Shown here: piece by piece, positions 1-8,910 of the stretch
How positions within the stretch are numbered: the stretch's first letter is position 1
Layout of the letters: every line of letters starts with the position of its first letter
Assembly (NCBI RefSeq): GCF_010994755.1
Contig: NZ_WHSB02000002.1
Span: forward strand, 124,001 to 188,000
Length of the DNA stretch: 64,000 nucleotides
Source of the DNA: Shinella lacus
GTDB taxonomy: Bacteria > Pseudomonadota > Alphaproteobacteria > Rhizobiales > Rhizobiaceae
Direction: 5' to 3'
Made by a program: the position numbers and the translations under genes
Notes under the pieces: model-generated
What the model saw: only the letters and a program-made list of their open reading frames with translations
What the model was told of the DNA's origin: nothing
The model's database searches: none

Positions 1-1322
1 GGCGTCGGGCGCGCTTTTCTGCCTTTCGCGAGGTTCAGCAGGCCTATAATGCGGCGCGCGATGCCAACATGCTCGTGATGGTCGGCGAGCAAAGCGTCAA
101 TCCCTACAACATCGTCATGGCCAACGCCTTCCGGCGCGACCAGCACCTGAAGGTTCGCCAGGCGGTCTTTTCGCCGAACGGTTTTTTCGAGCGGCTTGCC
201 GCTTTTTGGGGCGATCATTTCGCGATCAATGCGCGCAAGGGCGGTGCCATGCGCATTCTCGCAGGCCTGCACGAGGCGGAGGCCATCCGACCGAATCTCG
301 GCGGATCCTTTTCGGACCTGCTGAAGGCTGCGGTGCTGCATCCGGCCATGCTTGCTTATCTCGACCAGACCCGCTCCATCGGGCCAAATTCGCCGGTCGG
401 CCTGAAGTCGGGGCGCGGGCTCAACGAGAACCTGGCGCGCGAACTCATCGAGCTGCACACGATGGGGGCGGGGAGCGGCTACAGCCAGAAGGACGTGCGC
501 TCGACGGCCTTCGTGTTGACGGGGCTCTGGTTCCGCAACCCGGTCTACGAGACCGTCTATCGCACGCGCTCGGCTGAGCCCGGCAGCTATCGGGTGCTTG
601 GGAAAAGTTACGGCGGGCGGGCGCGGCAGATCGAGCAGGTCTACGCCCTGCTTGACGACCTCGCCGACCGCAAGGAGACCCGCCGGCATATCTGTCGCAA
701 GCTTGTCGTGCATTTCATCGCCGACGACCCGCCGCAGCCGGTGGTGGACGCGATGGTAAAGGTCTGGGGCAGAAGCGGCGGGCAACTGGTCGACGTCTAC
801 CGGGCGATGCTGGAGCATCCGCTGAGTTTCGAAGAGGAGGGCCGGAAGGCTCGGCAGCCGTTTGATTTCGTCGTTGCCGCGCTTCGTGCACTGAACGTGC
901 CGGCGGAGGCGCTCGGTCCGGGCGAAGACGCAAAGAAGGCTGGGGTGCGACCAGCGACCGACGTTACGGCATTGCAGGATGTGGCGACGATGACCGCAGC
1001 GGGCAAGCCGGCGCTCGGGGCCAATCCGCTCTCCGTCGGCATCATCGACCGGCTCGGCCAGCCGATCTGGTCGGCGCCGAGCCCGGCAGGCTGGGAGGAA
1101 AACCTTTCGGCCTGGGTCACCGGAAGCCAACTCACCGAGCGCATCGCCTGGGCGCGTCGGCTTGTCGCGCGTTTTGGCGGGACCGACGATCCGCGTATGC
1201 TGCTGGAAGCGACGATGGCGGATGCGGCGCGGGCGGACACGATCGAGACTGTTTCGCGCGCGCCGAACCGCGTGGTGGGGTTGGCAATGGTGCTGGCCTC
1301 TCCCGAATTCAACCGGCGTTAG
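1..1322 (+). CDS. DUF1800 family protein, 5' end cut by window edge
   Basis: The reading frame is open to the left edge (frame from base 3), so the true start is outside the window; at least 440 residues are visible. The DUF1800 signature is clear: FWGDHFAIN, then NLARELIELHTMG, then YSQKDV and LTGLW, followed by RRHICRKLVVHF. The family has no established biochemical role. It is commonly encoded next to a DUF1501 protein, as here: the next gene begins 10 bases downstream, after a GAGGGAG ribosome binding site, so the two are probably one operon. Family assignment is firm; function is unknown. Confidence 0.88.
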   Translation, partial: RRARFSAFREVQQAYNAARDANMLVMVGEQSVNPYNIVMANAFRRDQHLKVRQAVFSPNGFFERLAAFWGDHFAINARKGGAMRILAGLHEAEAIRPNLGGSFSDLLKAAVLHPAMLAYLDQTRSIGPNSPVGLKSGRGLNENLARELIELHTMGAGSGYSQKDVRSTAFVLTGLWFRNPVYETVYRTRSAEPGSYRVLGKSYGGRARQIEQVYALLDDLADRKETRRHICRKLVVHFIADDPPQPVVDAMVKVWGRSGGQLVDVYRAMLEHPLSFEEEGRKARQPFDFVVAALRALNVPAEALGPGEDAKKAGVRPATDVTALQDVATMTAAGKPALGANPLSVGIIDRLGQPIWSAPSPAGWEENLSAWVTGSQLTERIAWARRLVARFGGTDDPRMLLEATMADAARADTIETVSRAPNRVVGLAMVLASPEFNRR

Positions 1323-1332
1323 AGGGAGCGCG

Positions 1333-2505
1333 ATGACGAGCGACATCAACCGCCGTACTTTCCTCTCAGGCGCCTGCTGCCTCGCCGCCTCGCCGCTCGT
1401 GACGCCCGTTAGCTTTGCCGCCATGCCGGGCGAAAACCGGCTGGTGACGATCGTGCTGCGCGGTGCGATGGACGGGCTGGCGCTGGTGCAGCCCTATGGC
1501 GAGCCGGCGCTGCGGCTTTTGCGGCCCAAGCTGGCGCTGACGCCGGAGGACGGCCTTATCGATCTCGATGGCTTCTTCGGCCTTCATCCGCTTGCGGGGG
1601 ATCTGATGCCGCTTTGGACAGCCGGTGAACTCAGTTTTGTGCATGCGACCTCGACGCCCTACCGTGCCGGCCGCAGCCATTTCGACGGGCAGGACATGCT
1701 GGAAAGCGGCGGGGCCGCGGTGAAGGATGAGCGTACGGGTTGGCTCAACCGCGCCATTGCCAGCATTCCGCGGGCTGCCGACCGCAAGGCAATCGACATC
1801 ACCACGACTGCCGAGCTGATCCTCTCGGGCACGAACCCCGTCGATGTCTGGTCGACGCGCGCTGATCTGGCGCTGGCCGAGGACGAGCAGGCCTTCTTCG
1901 TGCGGCTTTATCGCAACGATCCGGCCTTCGCGGCGGCGATGCGGGAGGCGGCGGAGACGGACATGCTGTCGGACACGATCCACGGCACGGACAAGAAGCG
2001 AAGCGCGGGCATCCGGTCGGTTGCGAAGCTCACTGCGGGCATGCTGTCGGCCGACCATCGCATTGCCAGTTTCTCCATCAACGGATGGGACACGCATCTG
2101 AGCCAGGCGCGGACCTTCAAGCGGCCCGTCACGGACCTCGCAACGGCGATCACGACGCTGAAGGCGAACCTGTCCCCGGCGATCTGGCGCAGGACGGCGA
2201 TCCTCGCGATCACCGAATTCGGGCGGACGGCGCGCGAAAACGGCTCGGAAGGCACGGACCATGGCACGGGCGGCGTCGCCATTCTTGCCGGCGGTGCGGT
2301 TGCGGGTGGCAAGGTCTATCGCAACTGGCCGTCGCTTTCCGACGGCGACCTGCTGGACGGCCGCGACCTCAAGCCCACCGTGGATCTTCGCCAGCTTGCG
2401 GCCGCCATGCTGCGCCAGCAGTTCGGCGTGTCCACCCGCGACCTGGAAAGCGCGGTCTTTCCGGGCCTGTCGTTCGATAAATCCGGGGCCTACCTGCGCG
2501 GATAG
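1333..2505 (+). CDS. DUF1501 family protein, Tat-exported
   Basis: This 390-residue protein begins with a twin-arginine signal (R7-R8-T-F-L) followed by a hydrophobic stretch and an SFA/A cleavage-like site, so it is probably exported folded to the periplasm. DUF1501 motifs are visible: NGWDTH, then EFGRT and GTDHG, then YRNWPSL. DUF1501 proteins are distantly related to the alkaline phosphatase/sulfatase fold, but no substrate is established. The ATG at 1333 is chosen because a GAGGGAG box precedes it and the Tat signal starts there; a longer in-frame version from 1162 overlaps the upstream gene and is less likely. It ends 2 bases from the convergent gene downstream. Confidence 0.88.
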   Translation: MTSDINRRTFLSGACCLAASPLVTPVSFAAMPGENRLVTIVLRGAMDGLALVQPYGEPALRLLRPKLALTPEDGLIDLDGFFGLHPLAGDLMPLWTAGELSFVHATSTPYRAGRSHFDGQDMLESGGAAVKDERTGWLNRAIASIPRAADRKAIDITTTAELILSGTNPVDVWSTRADLALAEDEQAFFVRLYRNDPAFAAAMREAAETDMLSDTIHGTDKKRSAGIRSVAKLTAGMLSADHRIASFSINGWDTHLSQARTFKRPVTDLATAITTLKANLSPAIWRRTAILAITEFGRTARENGSEGTDHGTGGVAILAGGAVAGGKVYRNWPSLSDGDLLDGRDLKPTVDLRQLAAAMLRQQFGVSTRDLESAVFPGLSFDKSGAYLRG

Positions 2506-2506
2506 C

Positions 2507-3097
2507 TCATTCCAGCACATCGAACGCGCGGAAAATCCAGCTTAGTTGATAGACGATGCCGAGGCTTACGAAGGTTGTGTGGAAGGTGCGATTGCGTGTT
2601 CCGGCGGCGATGAGGCAGAGGGCGATGAAGGTGATGTTGCGGATCGGGTATTCGTAGCCGAAGGAGCCGAAATAGGCTTCGCCCTTCAAGGCGGTGTCGA
2701 GCAGGTCGACGGCGAAGACCAGGGCCAGCACGCCGAAGAACCATTTGCGGCGGGAGTAGAAGTAGTCTTCGTAGCCGGCATAGTCGTCGAGCGTTGTGGG
2801 AAACAGCAGCACGGCCAGCATGAAGAACAGGCAGCAATAGCTGATCAGGAAGAGATAGACGCCGAAGCCGATCGTTGTCAGCGCCTGCAGGCGGAATTCC
2901 CACCACCAGAAATGCAGGAGGAAGATCAGCAGGAAGCCGGCCCAGGCGAGGTGGACCGGGTAGACCTTCATCTTGCCGGGATGCTGGATGAAGAGGGCGA
3001 CGCCCGTCAGCACGCGAGCGAGGCTGAGGCTCACCACCATGCCGATCACGACGCGCACATGGCTGAAGATGGCGGGGTCCGGGGTCGTGTGCTCCAT
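2507..3097 (-). CDS. Hypothetical integral membrane protein
   Basis: A 196-residue protein with about five or six hydrophobic segments: VVIGMVVSLSLARVLTGVAL near residue 20, then a Trp-rich LIFLLHFWWWEF, a SYCCLFFMLAVLLF helix, FFGVLALVFAVDLL, and ITFIALCLIAAG. I do not recognise a named family or a catalytic motif. The charge pattern fits a polytopic inner-membrane protein. It converges on the DUF1501 gene with a 1-base gap and is followed upstream on the same strand by the thioesterase gene, 20 bases away, so those two could be co-transcribed. Function unknown. Confidence 0.75.
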   Translation of the reverse strand: MEHTTPDPAIFSHVRVVIGMVVSLSLARVLTGVALFIQHPGKMKVYPVHLAWAGFLLIFLLHFWWWEFRLQALTTIGFGVYLFLISYCCLFFMLAVLLFPTTLDDYAGYEDYFYSRRKWFFGVLALVFAVDLLDTALKGEAYFGSFGYEYPIRNITFIALCLIAAGTRNRTFHTTFVSLGIVYQLSWIFRAFDVLE

Positions 3098-3117
3098 GCT
3101 CAGCCTCCGGGCGGCGT

Positions 3118-3498
3118 TTATTCGACGGGAACGGGGGTCGGGTGGCCGTCCTTGTCGAGCGCGACCATGACGAAGGTGGCGCCCGTCACCTTTTCCAGCG
3201 TCGTGGTGAGGTAGCGCTGCGCCCAGGCCTCGACAGACAGCGTGATGGAGGTGCGGCCGACGCGGGCGATATGGGTGTAGATGCTGAGCGTGTCGCCGAT
3301 CTTCACCGGCAGGTCGAAGGCCATTTCCTTGACGGCGGCGGTGACGACGCGGCCCTGCGCGCGCTCGGCGGCGCGGATGCCGGAAGCCAAGTCCATCTGC
3401 GCCATGACCCAGCCGCCGAAAATATCGCCCGCGGCATTGGCATCGCCCGGCATGGCGAGCGTGCGAAGGGTGAGCTGTCCGTTCGGCGTCAGGGTCAT
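3118..3498 (-). CDS. Acyl-CoA thioesterase, YciA-like hotdog fold
   Basis: This 126-residue protein is the usual length for a single-hotdog acyl-CoA thioesterase. It shows the family's N-terminal GDANAAGDIFGGWVMAQMD segment, where the Asp and Asn/Gly residues form the acyl-CoA thioester site, followed by the KIGDTLSIY strand and a C-terminal ATFVMVALDKDG. It should hydrolyse acyl-CoA thioesters to free acid and CoA in the cytoplasm; chain-length preference cannot be read from the sequence. The gene heads a minus-strand pair with the membrane protein at 2507-3097. The assignment to the YciA/acyl-CoA thioesterase family is secure, the physiological role is not. Confidence 0.88.
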   Translation of the reverse strand: MTLTPNGQLTLRTLAMPGDANAAGDIFGGWVMAQMDLASGIRAAERAQGRVVTAAVKEMAFDLPVKIGDTLSIYTHIARVGRTSITLSVEAWAQRYLTTTLEKVTGATFVMVALDKDGHPTPVPVE

Positions 3499-3702
3499 CG
3501 GGTCGTCTCCACTTTCCTCCGGTCTAGCCGAATGCGCGCGAGGGAGAAAGAGGGAGCATGCGTCGCGTCGGAGCGTGCAAAGCGCATTTTCGAGTATGCT
3601 CAGACTCTAAGAATTGATGATTGCAATTTTAGATGATTTTAAAGGGTTTCCCGGACTTTCGGTATGAGGAGCATTGCGCCCTGGAATGTCGAGGAGAGCC
3701 CG

Positions 3703-5523
3703 GTGAAGAATTTCAGAATATCCACGCGTCTTTCATTGCTTGTCGGTCTTGCCTTGACCATCTTCGCGGCGGCGCTCGTCTACAGCCTTTATCACTATCA
3801 GGATGCGATGGTCGTGGAGCGCAAGTCGAAACTTGCGGCGATGGACCAGAGCATGCTGACGCTGTTCAAGCACTACCATGAGCTTGAGACGGCCGGCACG
3901 CTGACGCGCGAAGAGGCGCAGACCCGGGCGAAGGACGCCGTGCGCGCGCTTCGCTACGAGGACAGCGGCTACTTCTGGATCAACGACATGAACGCCGTGA
4001 TCATCATGCATCCAATCAAGCCGGCGCTTGACGGCACGGACCAGACCGGCATGGCCGACCCGACGGGCAAGCACATCTTCACCGAATTCGTGAAGGCCGT
4101 GAAATCCAGCCCGACCGGCCAGGATTTCGTCGACTATTACTGGCCGAAGCCGGGCTTCGAGGAGCCGGTGCTGAAATATTCGCATGTCGCAGGCTTCGCG
4201 CCTTGGGGCTGGATCGTCGGCACCGGCGTCTATGCGGACGACCTTGCCGCCATGTTCCGCCGCAACGCGATCGAGACGGCGATGATCCTCGGCATCGGCG
4301 GTCTCGTCATCATGCTCGCGGCCTACGGCATCGTGAAGAGCGTGACGAACCCCGTGCGCCGTCTCCAGGCGTCGATGCAGGCGATTGCCGACGAGGATGT
4401 GTCCGGCGAGGTGCCGGAAACTGATCGCAAGGATGAGATCGGCGAGATGGCGAAGGTCGTATCGGTGCTGCGCCAGTCGGTGGCCGAGCGCGCGCAGCTT
4501 CGGGTCCGCGAGGGCGAGCAGCAGGTTCGCCTTGACGAGGAGCGCAGCGAGGGCGAGCGCCGCCAGCGCCAGGTGAGCCAGAGCCAGGCGGATGCCATGC
4601 ATGTCGTCGGCGGTGCGCTGGAGCGCCTTGCCAATGGCGATCTCACGGTCTCCATCGGCGCGATCGCGCCGGAATATGCAAAACTGCGCGACGACTTCAA
4701 CCGCGCCGTCGATGCGCTGTCCAGCGTCATCAATGCCATCGCGCATTCCACCGAGATCGTGCATGGCAGCGCCGGCGGCATTGCGGAGGCGGCCAATAAC
4801 CTCTCCCACCGCACGGAACAGCAGGCGGCCTCGTTGGAGGAAACCGCGGCGGCGCTCGACGAGATTACCGCGACCGTGCGCAACGCCTCCGAACGTGCGG
4901 CGGAAGCCAGCCGCATGGTGGCCGAGACCAAACAGTCGACCGGCCGTTCCGGCACGATCGTGCGCGACGCCGTCGCCGCGATGAGCCGCATCGAGGACGC
5001 CTCCAGCCGCATCAGCCAGATCATCGGCGTGATCGACGAGATCGCCTTCCAGACCAACCTCTTGGCGCTGAACGCCGGCGTCGAAGCGGCGCGTGCGGGC
5101 GAGGCGGGGCGCGGTTTTGCGGTCGTGGCGCAGGAGGTGCGCGAGCTTGCCCAGCGCTCGGCCAATGCGGCCAAGGAGATCAAGGGCCTCATCAGCAACT
5201 CCGCCACAGAGGTCGGCACCGGCGTGGCGCTGGTGCGCTCGACGGGCGATGCGCTGACCGAGATCGAGGTGCTCGTCAACAAGGTGAACGACCAGGTGAC
5301 GTCGATTGCGACGGCCGCCCGCGAGCAGGCCACCGGCCTTGCCGAGGTTAATACCGCAGTCAACCAGATGGACCAGATGACCCAGCAGAATGCCGCGATG
5401 GTGGAGGAAACCAACGCCGCCGGCCAGACGCTGACCCAGGAAAGCGAGCAGCTGAAGACGCTGCTCGGAAACTTCCGGCTGAACCCGGCCGGAGCGGCAG
5501 ACCACAGGCGCCGCGCTGCATAA
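3703..5523 (+). CDS. Methyl-accepting chemotaxis protein with single Cache domain
   Basis: A 606-residue chemoreceptor. One membrane segment at about residues 9-30 and a second at about 190-212 bracket a periplasmic single-Cache domain (YFWINDMN, HP.KP.LDG, GWIVGTGVY motifs). A HAMP domain follows, then the signalling domain with the strictly conserved tip (EIAFQTNLLALNAGVEAARAG) near residues 443-463. The GTG at 3703 is preferred over the ATG at 3664 because GAGGAG lies just upstream and the protein then begins directly with the charged pre-membrane segment. The C terminus lacks an aromatic CheR/CheB-binding pentapeptide. The Cache domain suggests sensing of a small organic ligand, not identifiable here. 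Confidence 0.95.
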   Translation: MKNFRISTRLSLLVGLALTIFAAALVYSLYHYQDAMVVERKSKLAAMDQSMLTLFKHYHELETAGTLTREEAQTRAKDAVRALRYEDSGYFWINDMNAVIIMHPIKPALDGTDQTGMADPTGKHIFTEFVKAVKSSPTGQDFVDYYWPKPGFEEPVLKYSHVAGFAPWGWIVGTGVYADDLAAMFRRNAIETAMILGIGGLVIMLAAYGIVKSVTNPVRRLQASMQAIADEDVSGEVPETDRKDEIGEMAKVVSVLRQSVAERAQLRVREGEQQVRLDEERSEGERRQRQVSQSQADAMHVVGGALERLANGDLTVSIGAIAPEYAKLRDDFNRAVDALSSVINAIAHSTEIVHGSAGGIAEAANNLSHRTEQQAASLEETAAALDEITATVRNASERAAEASRMVAETKQSTGRSGTIVRDAVAAMSRIEDASSRISQIIGVIDEIAFQTNLLALNAGVEAARAGEAGRGFAVVAQEVRELAQRSANAAKEIKGLISNSATEVGTGVALVRSTGDALTEIEVLVNKVNDQVTSIATAAREQATGLAEVNTAVNQMDQMTQQNAAMVEETNAAGQTLTQESEQLKTLLGNFRLNPAGAADHRRRAA

Positions 5524-5551
5524 AGCAAAAGACGATCTCCGGACGACCTTG

Positions 5552-5579
5552 CCCCGGCGCCACAAGCGCCGGGGTTTTT
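5552..5579 (+). terminator. Rho-independent terminator after the chemoreceptor gene
   Basis: A 9-bp GC-rich stem (CCCCGGCGC / GCGCCGGGG) with a CACAA loop is followed by five T residues. It starts 29 bases after the chemoreceptor stop codon. Confidence 0.9.
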
Positions 5580-5794
5580 CGTTGCACCCGTTAATGTCGC
5601 GGGTCGGCTGACAACGGTTCCTTTACCCTGTTGCGACAAAATTGCCTGGAAATGCAGGCGGATCGGCCTGCGCGTCCGGTTTGAGGCCCTGTCGTCCGGA
5701 ATGCGGACAAAAGCGGCCTGCACCATCACCGGACAAAGGTGTGCGCAACCGGGACTTCGCGATAGGGCGAGGCGGCTGCCAGGCGGAAGTGACA

Positions 5795-7024
5795 ATGGGT
5801 ATTGCGTTTGTAGCTCGTCTTCGCAGACCACTTGGCCTGCTCCTCATCCCGGCCATGCTTGCCGCCTGTTCGGGCGGCCTGACCCCGCCCGACGATATCG
5901 ACGGTGCCGGCGTCAGCGCGATCATGCCGGCGGACAATGGCAACCGCCGCCCGGCCCGGGAAATGGGCGATACCGGCAACGACGTCTCTTCCTATCCGTC
6001 CGACGATTTTGGCGCCGCCGACACGGCCTTGCCGGAACCGGTCGCCGAGAAGAAGCGCCTGCCGATGATCGACAGCGACGAGGCGATGGGCATCAACGAG
6101 CCCGTGCAGGCCTCCTCTGGCGTGCTGACGGTTCCCGAAGGCGGCGTCAACATGGACGAGGGGCTCGGCGTCCAGCGCGTCGAGGGGCTGGCGGAAGCGC
6201 AGGCCAACGAGATCGCCGAGGGCAATGTCACGCAGGTGGTCGTCGACGGCATCGGCACGGACACGCCGCAGCAGCTCGGCGAGCCGGAGACGCTACCGAT
6301 GTCGGAGGCGGGCATGGAGCTCGGCACGCCGGCCGAGAGCGGCGATTATGTGCGCGTTCCGGCCAAGGGCTCGACGCGCCGCATGCCGGCGGTCGAGGAG
6401 GAGCAGCAGGTCGCCTTCCTGCCGCGGCTGAACAATCCGATGCAGATACCGGAAACCATGGGCGGCATGCCGGCCTCGGAAAAGGCCTGCCGGCAGCGGC
6501 TGCAGAAACTCGGCGTGAAGTTTCGTGACGTGCCGCGGATTTCCAAGGGGCGTTCCTGCGGCATCGCGTGGCCGGTCGAGCTGTCGGGACTTTCCGGCGG
6601 TATCCAGATCAAGCCGGCGGCGAACGTCAATTGCCAGATCACCGAGGCCTTTGCGCGCTGGGTGAAGCAGGAGCTCGTTCCGTCGTCGCGCACGCGCTAC
6701 CTCTCGGGCGTCGCGGCCATCCACCAGATGTCTTCCTATTCCTGCCGCACGATGAACTCGCAGCGCGGTGCGGCCATGTCGGAACATTCCAAGGGCAACG
6801 CGATCGACGTTGGCAAGATCGTGCTGAAGAACGGCAAGGCGATCGCCATCGAGAAGAAGGGCTTCTTCGCCTTCCGCGAAAAGGGTCTGCTGAAATCGGT
6901 GCGCAGCGATAGCTGCAAATACTTCTCCACCGTGCTCGGCCCGGGCAGCGACCGCTACCACAAGGACCATTTCCACTTCGACCTACGGGCCCGCAAATCC
7001 GGCTACCGGCATTGCAGCCTCTGA
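5795..7024 (+). CDS. Extensin-like lipoprotein, M15/VanY-like peptidase fold
   Basis: A 409-residue protein with a lipoprotein signal peptide: basic start, hydrophobic core and lipobox L22-A-A-C25. An acidic, low-complexity linker covers about residues 30-215. The C-terminal ~180 residues match the bacterial extensin-like domain, which has an M15/VanY-like zinc peptidase arrangement: SEHSKGNAIDV supplies His and Asp ligands and KDHFHFDL the downstream His-x-His. Paired cysteines suggest disulfides. A role in peptidoglycan trimming at the envelope is inferred. The ATG at 5795 is chosen because the signal peptide begins there, behind a GGCGGAAG box; an upstream in-frame ATG would add 51 uncharacteristic residues. 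Confidence 0.87.
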   Translation: MGIAFVARLRRPLGLLLIPAMLAACSGGLTPPDDIDGAGVSAIMPADNGNRRPAREMGDTGNDVSSYPSDDFGAADTALPEPVAEKKRLPMIDSDEAMGINEPVQASSGVLTVPEGGVNMDEGLGVQRVEGLAEAQANEIAEGNVTQVVVDGIGTDTPQQLGEPETLPMSEAGMELGTPAESGDYVRVPAKGSTRRMPAVEEEQQVAFLPRLNNPMQIPETMGGMPASEKACRQRLQKLGVKFRDVPRISKGRSCGIAWPVELSGLSGGIQIKPAANVNCQITEAFARWVKQELVPSSRTRYLSGVAAIHQMSSYSCRTMNSQRGAAMSEHSKGNAIDVGKIVLKNGKAIAIEKKGFFAFREKGLLKSVRSDSCKYFSTVLGPGSDRYHKDHFHFDLRARKSGYRHCSL

Positions 7025-7372
7025 TTCTGGTTGTGCGGTTTCCTGCGCAAGCACGACGAGATTTCCATCGGGGTCCTTGAGGCGGATCAGCTTGACGTAG
7101 CTGGCGGCCTCCACGTCGCCCGGTGATAGGCCGGCGCCGTCGAGCCGCTCCCGCTCTGCCTCCAGCTCGCCCACGATCAGGGTGAGGGTGCCGTGACCGG
7201 CATCCTTGGCATTCTGGAAGAGTTGGAAACCGGCTGTCTCTTGATGGTGCCACTCAGCAAGCCCTTCCATGGGATGGGCATCCGGTCCGCGGTTGAAGAT
7301 GGCGGAGAACCAGCGGATGCTGGCGTCGAGATCCGAACAGCTCAGATGGGCATAGACCTTGCGCAATGTCAT
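6983..7372 (-). CDS. VOC family (glyoxalase/bleomycin resistance) protein
   Basis: A 129-residue single-module vicinal-oxygen-chelate protein, with the N-terminal KVYAHLSCSDLDASIRWFSA strand-helix unit and the C-terminal IRLKDPDGNLVVLAQE strand typical of the fold. Metal-dependent lyase, dioxygenase or binding functions all occur in the family, so the substrate is open. The start at 7372 follows a GGGAG box; a longer in-frame version to 7507 runs into the upstream terminator hairpin and is unlikely. The last 14 codons overlap the 3' end of the extensin-like gene on the opposite strand by 42 bases. Confidence 0.85.
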   Translation of the reverse strand: MTLRKVYAHLSCSDLDASIRWFSAIFNRGPDAHPMEGLAEWHHQETAGFQLFQNAKDAGHGTLTLIVGELEAERERLDGAGLSPGDVEAASYVKLIRLKDPDGNLVVLAQETAQPESEAAMPVAGFAGP

Positions 7373-7983
7373 CGTCTCATCTCCCGAGGTAGTTGCTCCT
7401 GCTGGACGAAATGGGTGCGGCGCGGACAAGTTCCCGAAGAACGCCTCGTGATGGCGAGCGGGCAAAAAAAGACCGGCGGGGCGCCGGTCGAAAAGGGGCG
7501 GCAGCACGCTTGGAGGCGTCTGCCTGGAACGTCACATTCCATCACCCGCGCCGGTGCGTCGGCGAGGATGCATGCGGGGCTTCCGCGGGGGAAGCGGGCG
7601 GATGGGGACCGCCGATAGGGCTCCCTCAGGGTCCGGGAGCAAGGTCGCTGCCAGGGGCAGTGGGGACGTTGGGGTGAGCGGGGTGCAGGATCGTCCCGTC
7701 GGCCTCGCGCAGACGATGGTTGAAGTGGGTCACGGTTTGATGACAATTGGGCACCCGTGCCAAGCGAAATTTTCGCCCGCCGCCGCCCCACGGTGGTCTC
7801 CCTCGGAGCCCTTCGTGCCGCCCATCGCCGATCCTCTCCTGTTCGCGTTGGCGCTCTCTGCCACGCTTCCGCGTCAGCAGCGATGGCTGAGCGAATTTTT
7901 TGCGCTGCACGGGTGAAACTCGGCAAGGGACGCGCCATATAGGGTGTCCTTCCGCATGAATTTCCTCCATTCCGGACCATCTC
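7373..7983. other. 611-bp intergenic region, candidate small-RNA locus
   Basis: No convincing protein gene is found here on either strand. The region holds several short inverted repeats (7500-7524; GGCACCCGTGCC near 7750; GCGAAATTTTCGC near 7765) and a strong minus-strand terminator at 7464-7489. The terminator lies upstream of the minus-strand VOC gene and downstream of no protein gene, so it probably ends an unannotated minus-strand RNA. I compared it by eye with 4.5S RNA, tmRNA and RNase P RNA core motifs and found no match. Confidence 0.5.
7464..7489 (-). terminator. Orphan rho-independent terminator
   Basis: Read on the minus strand: an 8-bp stem (GACCGGCG / CGCCGGTC) with a three-base loop followed directly by seven T residues. 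There is no minus-strand protein gene immediately upstream of it. A second hairpin (7500-7524) sits just before it in the same transcript direction. Confidence 0.8.
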
Positions 7984-8910
7984 ATGGCGCCCATCGTTTC
8001 CATTCGCAATCTCACCAAGAGCTACGCATCGGGGTTCAAGGCGCTGAAAGGCGTCGATCTCGATATCGAGGAGGGCGAGATCCTCGCGCTGCTCGGGCCG
8101 AACGGCGCCGGCAAGACGACGATGATCTCGATCATCTGCGGCATCGTCACGCCGAGCGGCGGCAGCGTCACCGTCGCCGGGCACGATATCCTGCGCGACT
8201 ACCGCCAGACCCGCTCGATCATCGGCCTCGTTCCGCAGGAGCTGACGCTCGACGCCTTCGAGACGGTGTGGAACACCGTCGCCTTCTCGCGCGGCCTGCA
8301 TGGCTGCGCGCCGGACCCGGCGCTGATCGAGCGCATCCTGCGCGACCTCTCGCTGTTCGACAAGAAGGACACGATGCTGCGCCACCTCTCAGGCGGCATG
8401 CGGCGGCGCGTGCTGATCGCCAAGGCGCTGTCTTACGAGCCGAAAGTGCTGTTCCTCGACGAGCCGACGGCGGGCGTCGACGTGAATCTCCGCAAGGACA
8501 TGTGGCTGCTCGTGGAAAAGCTGCGCGCGGCCGGCGTCACGATCATTCTCACGACGCACTATATCGAGGAGGCCGAAGAGATCGCCGACCGCATCGGCGT
8601 CATCAACCATGGGGAAATCCTGCTGGTCGAGGACAAGAAGGCGCTGATGGCAAAGCTCGGGCGCAAGCAGTTGACCGTGGAGCTCGGCGAGCCTGTCGGT
8701 GCCATTCCCGATACGCTTTCGCCCTTCGGGCTGACGCTCGGCGAGGCGGGCACGCGGCTTACCTATGAATTCAACACATCCGGCGAGCGCACGGGCATTT
8801 CCTCGCTGCTCTCCGCGCTGTCGCAGGCAGGCCTTCGGGTCAAGGACATCTCCACCGAGCAGAGTTCGCTGGAAGACATTTTCGTGGAACTGGTGGGAGA
8901 GGGAAAATGA
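7984..8910 (+). CDS. ABC-2 exporter ATP-binding protein
   Basis: A 308-residue ATPase of the DrrA/NodI class. Walker A is GPNGAGKTT near residues 38-46, the signature is LSGGMRRR near 135-142, Walker B is VLFLDEPT near 156-163 and the H-loop His lies in [10 protein letters not shown] near 190. A C-terminal extension of about 90 residues is typical of ABC-2 type exporters. It should power the membrane protein encoded by the next gene, whose ATG overlaps this gene's stop (ATGA). The exported substrate cannot be told; there are no nodulation genes nearby, so NodI is not implied. Confidence 0.93.
   Translation: MAPIVSIRNLTKSYASGFKALKGVDLDIEEGEILALLGPNGAGKTTMISIICGIVTPSGGSVTVAGHDILRDYRQTRSIIGLVPQELTLDAFETVWNTVAFSRGLHGCAPDPALIERILRDLSLFDKKDTMLRHLSGGMRRRVLIAKALSYEPKVLFLDEPTAGVDVNLRKDMWLLVEKLRAAGVTIILTTHYIEEAEEIADRIGVINHGEILLVEDKKALMAKLGRKQLTVELGEPVGAIPDTLSPFGLTLGEAGTRLTYEFNTSGERTGISSLLSALSQAGLRVKDISTEQSSLEDIFVELVGEGK

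Noticed and set aside
7626..8018. 130-codon minus-strand open frame upstream of the exporter
   Set aside because: Basic, low-complexity sequence without motif or ribosome binding site, overlapping the exporter start; the region is better explained as noncoding.
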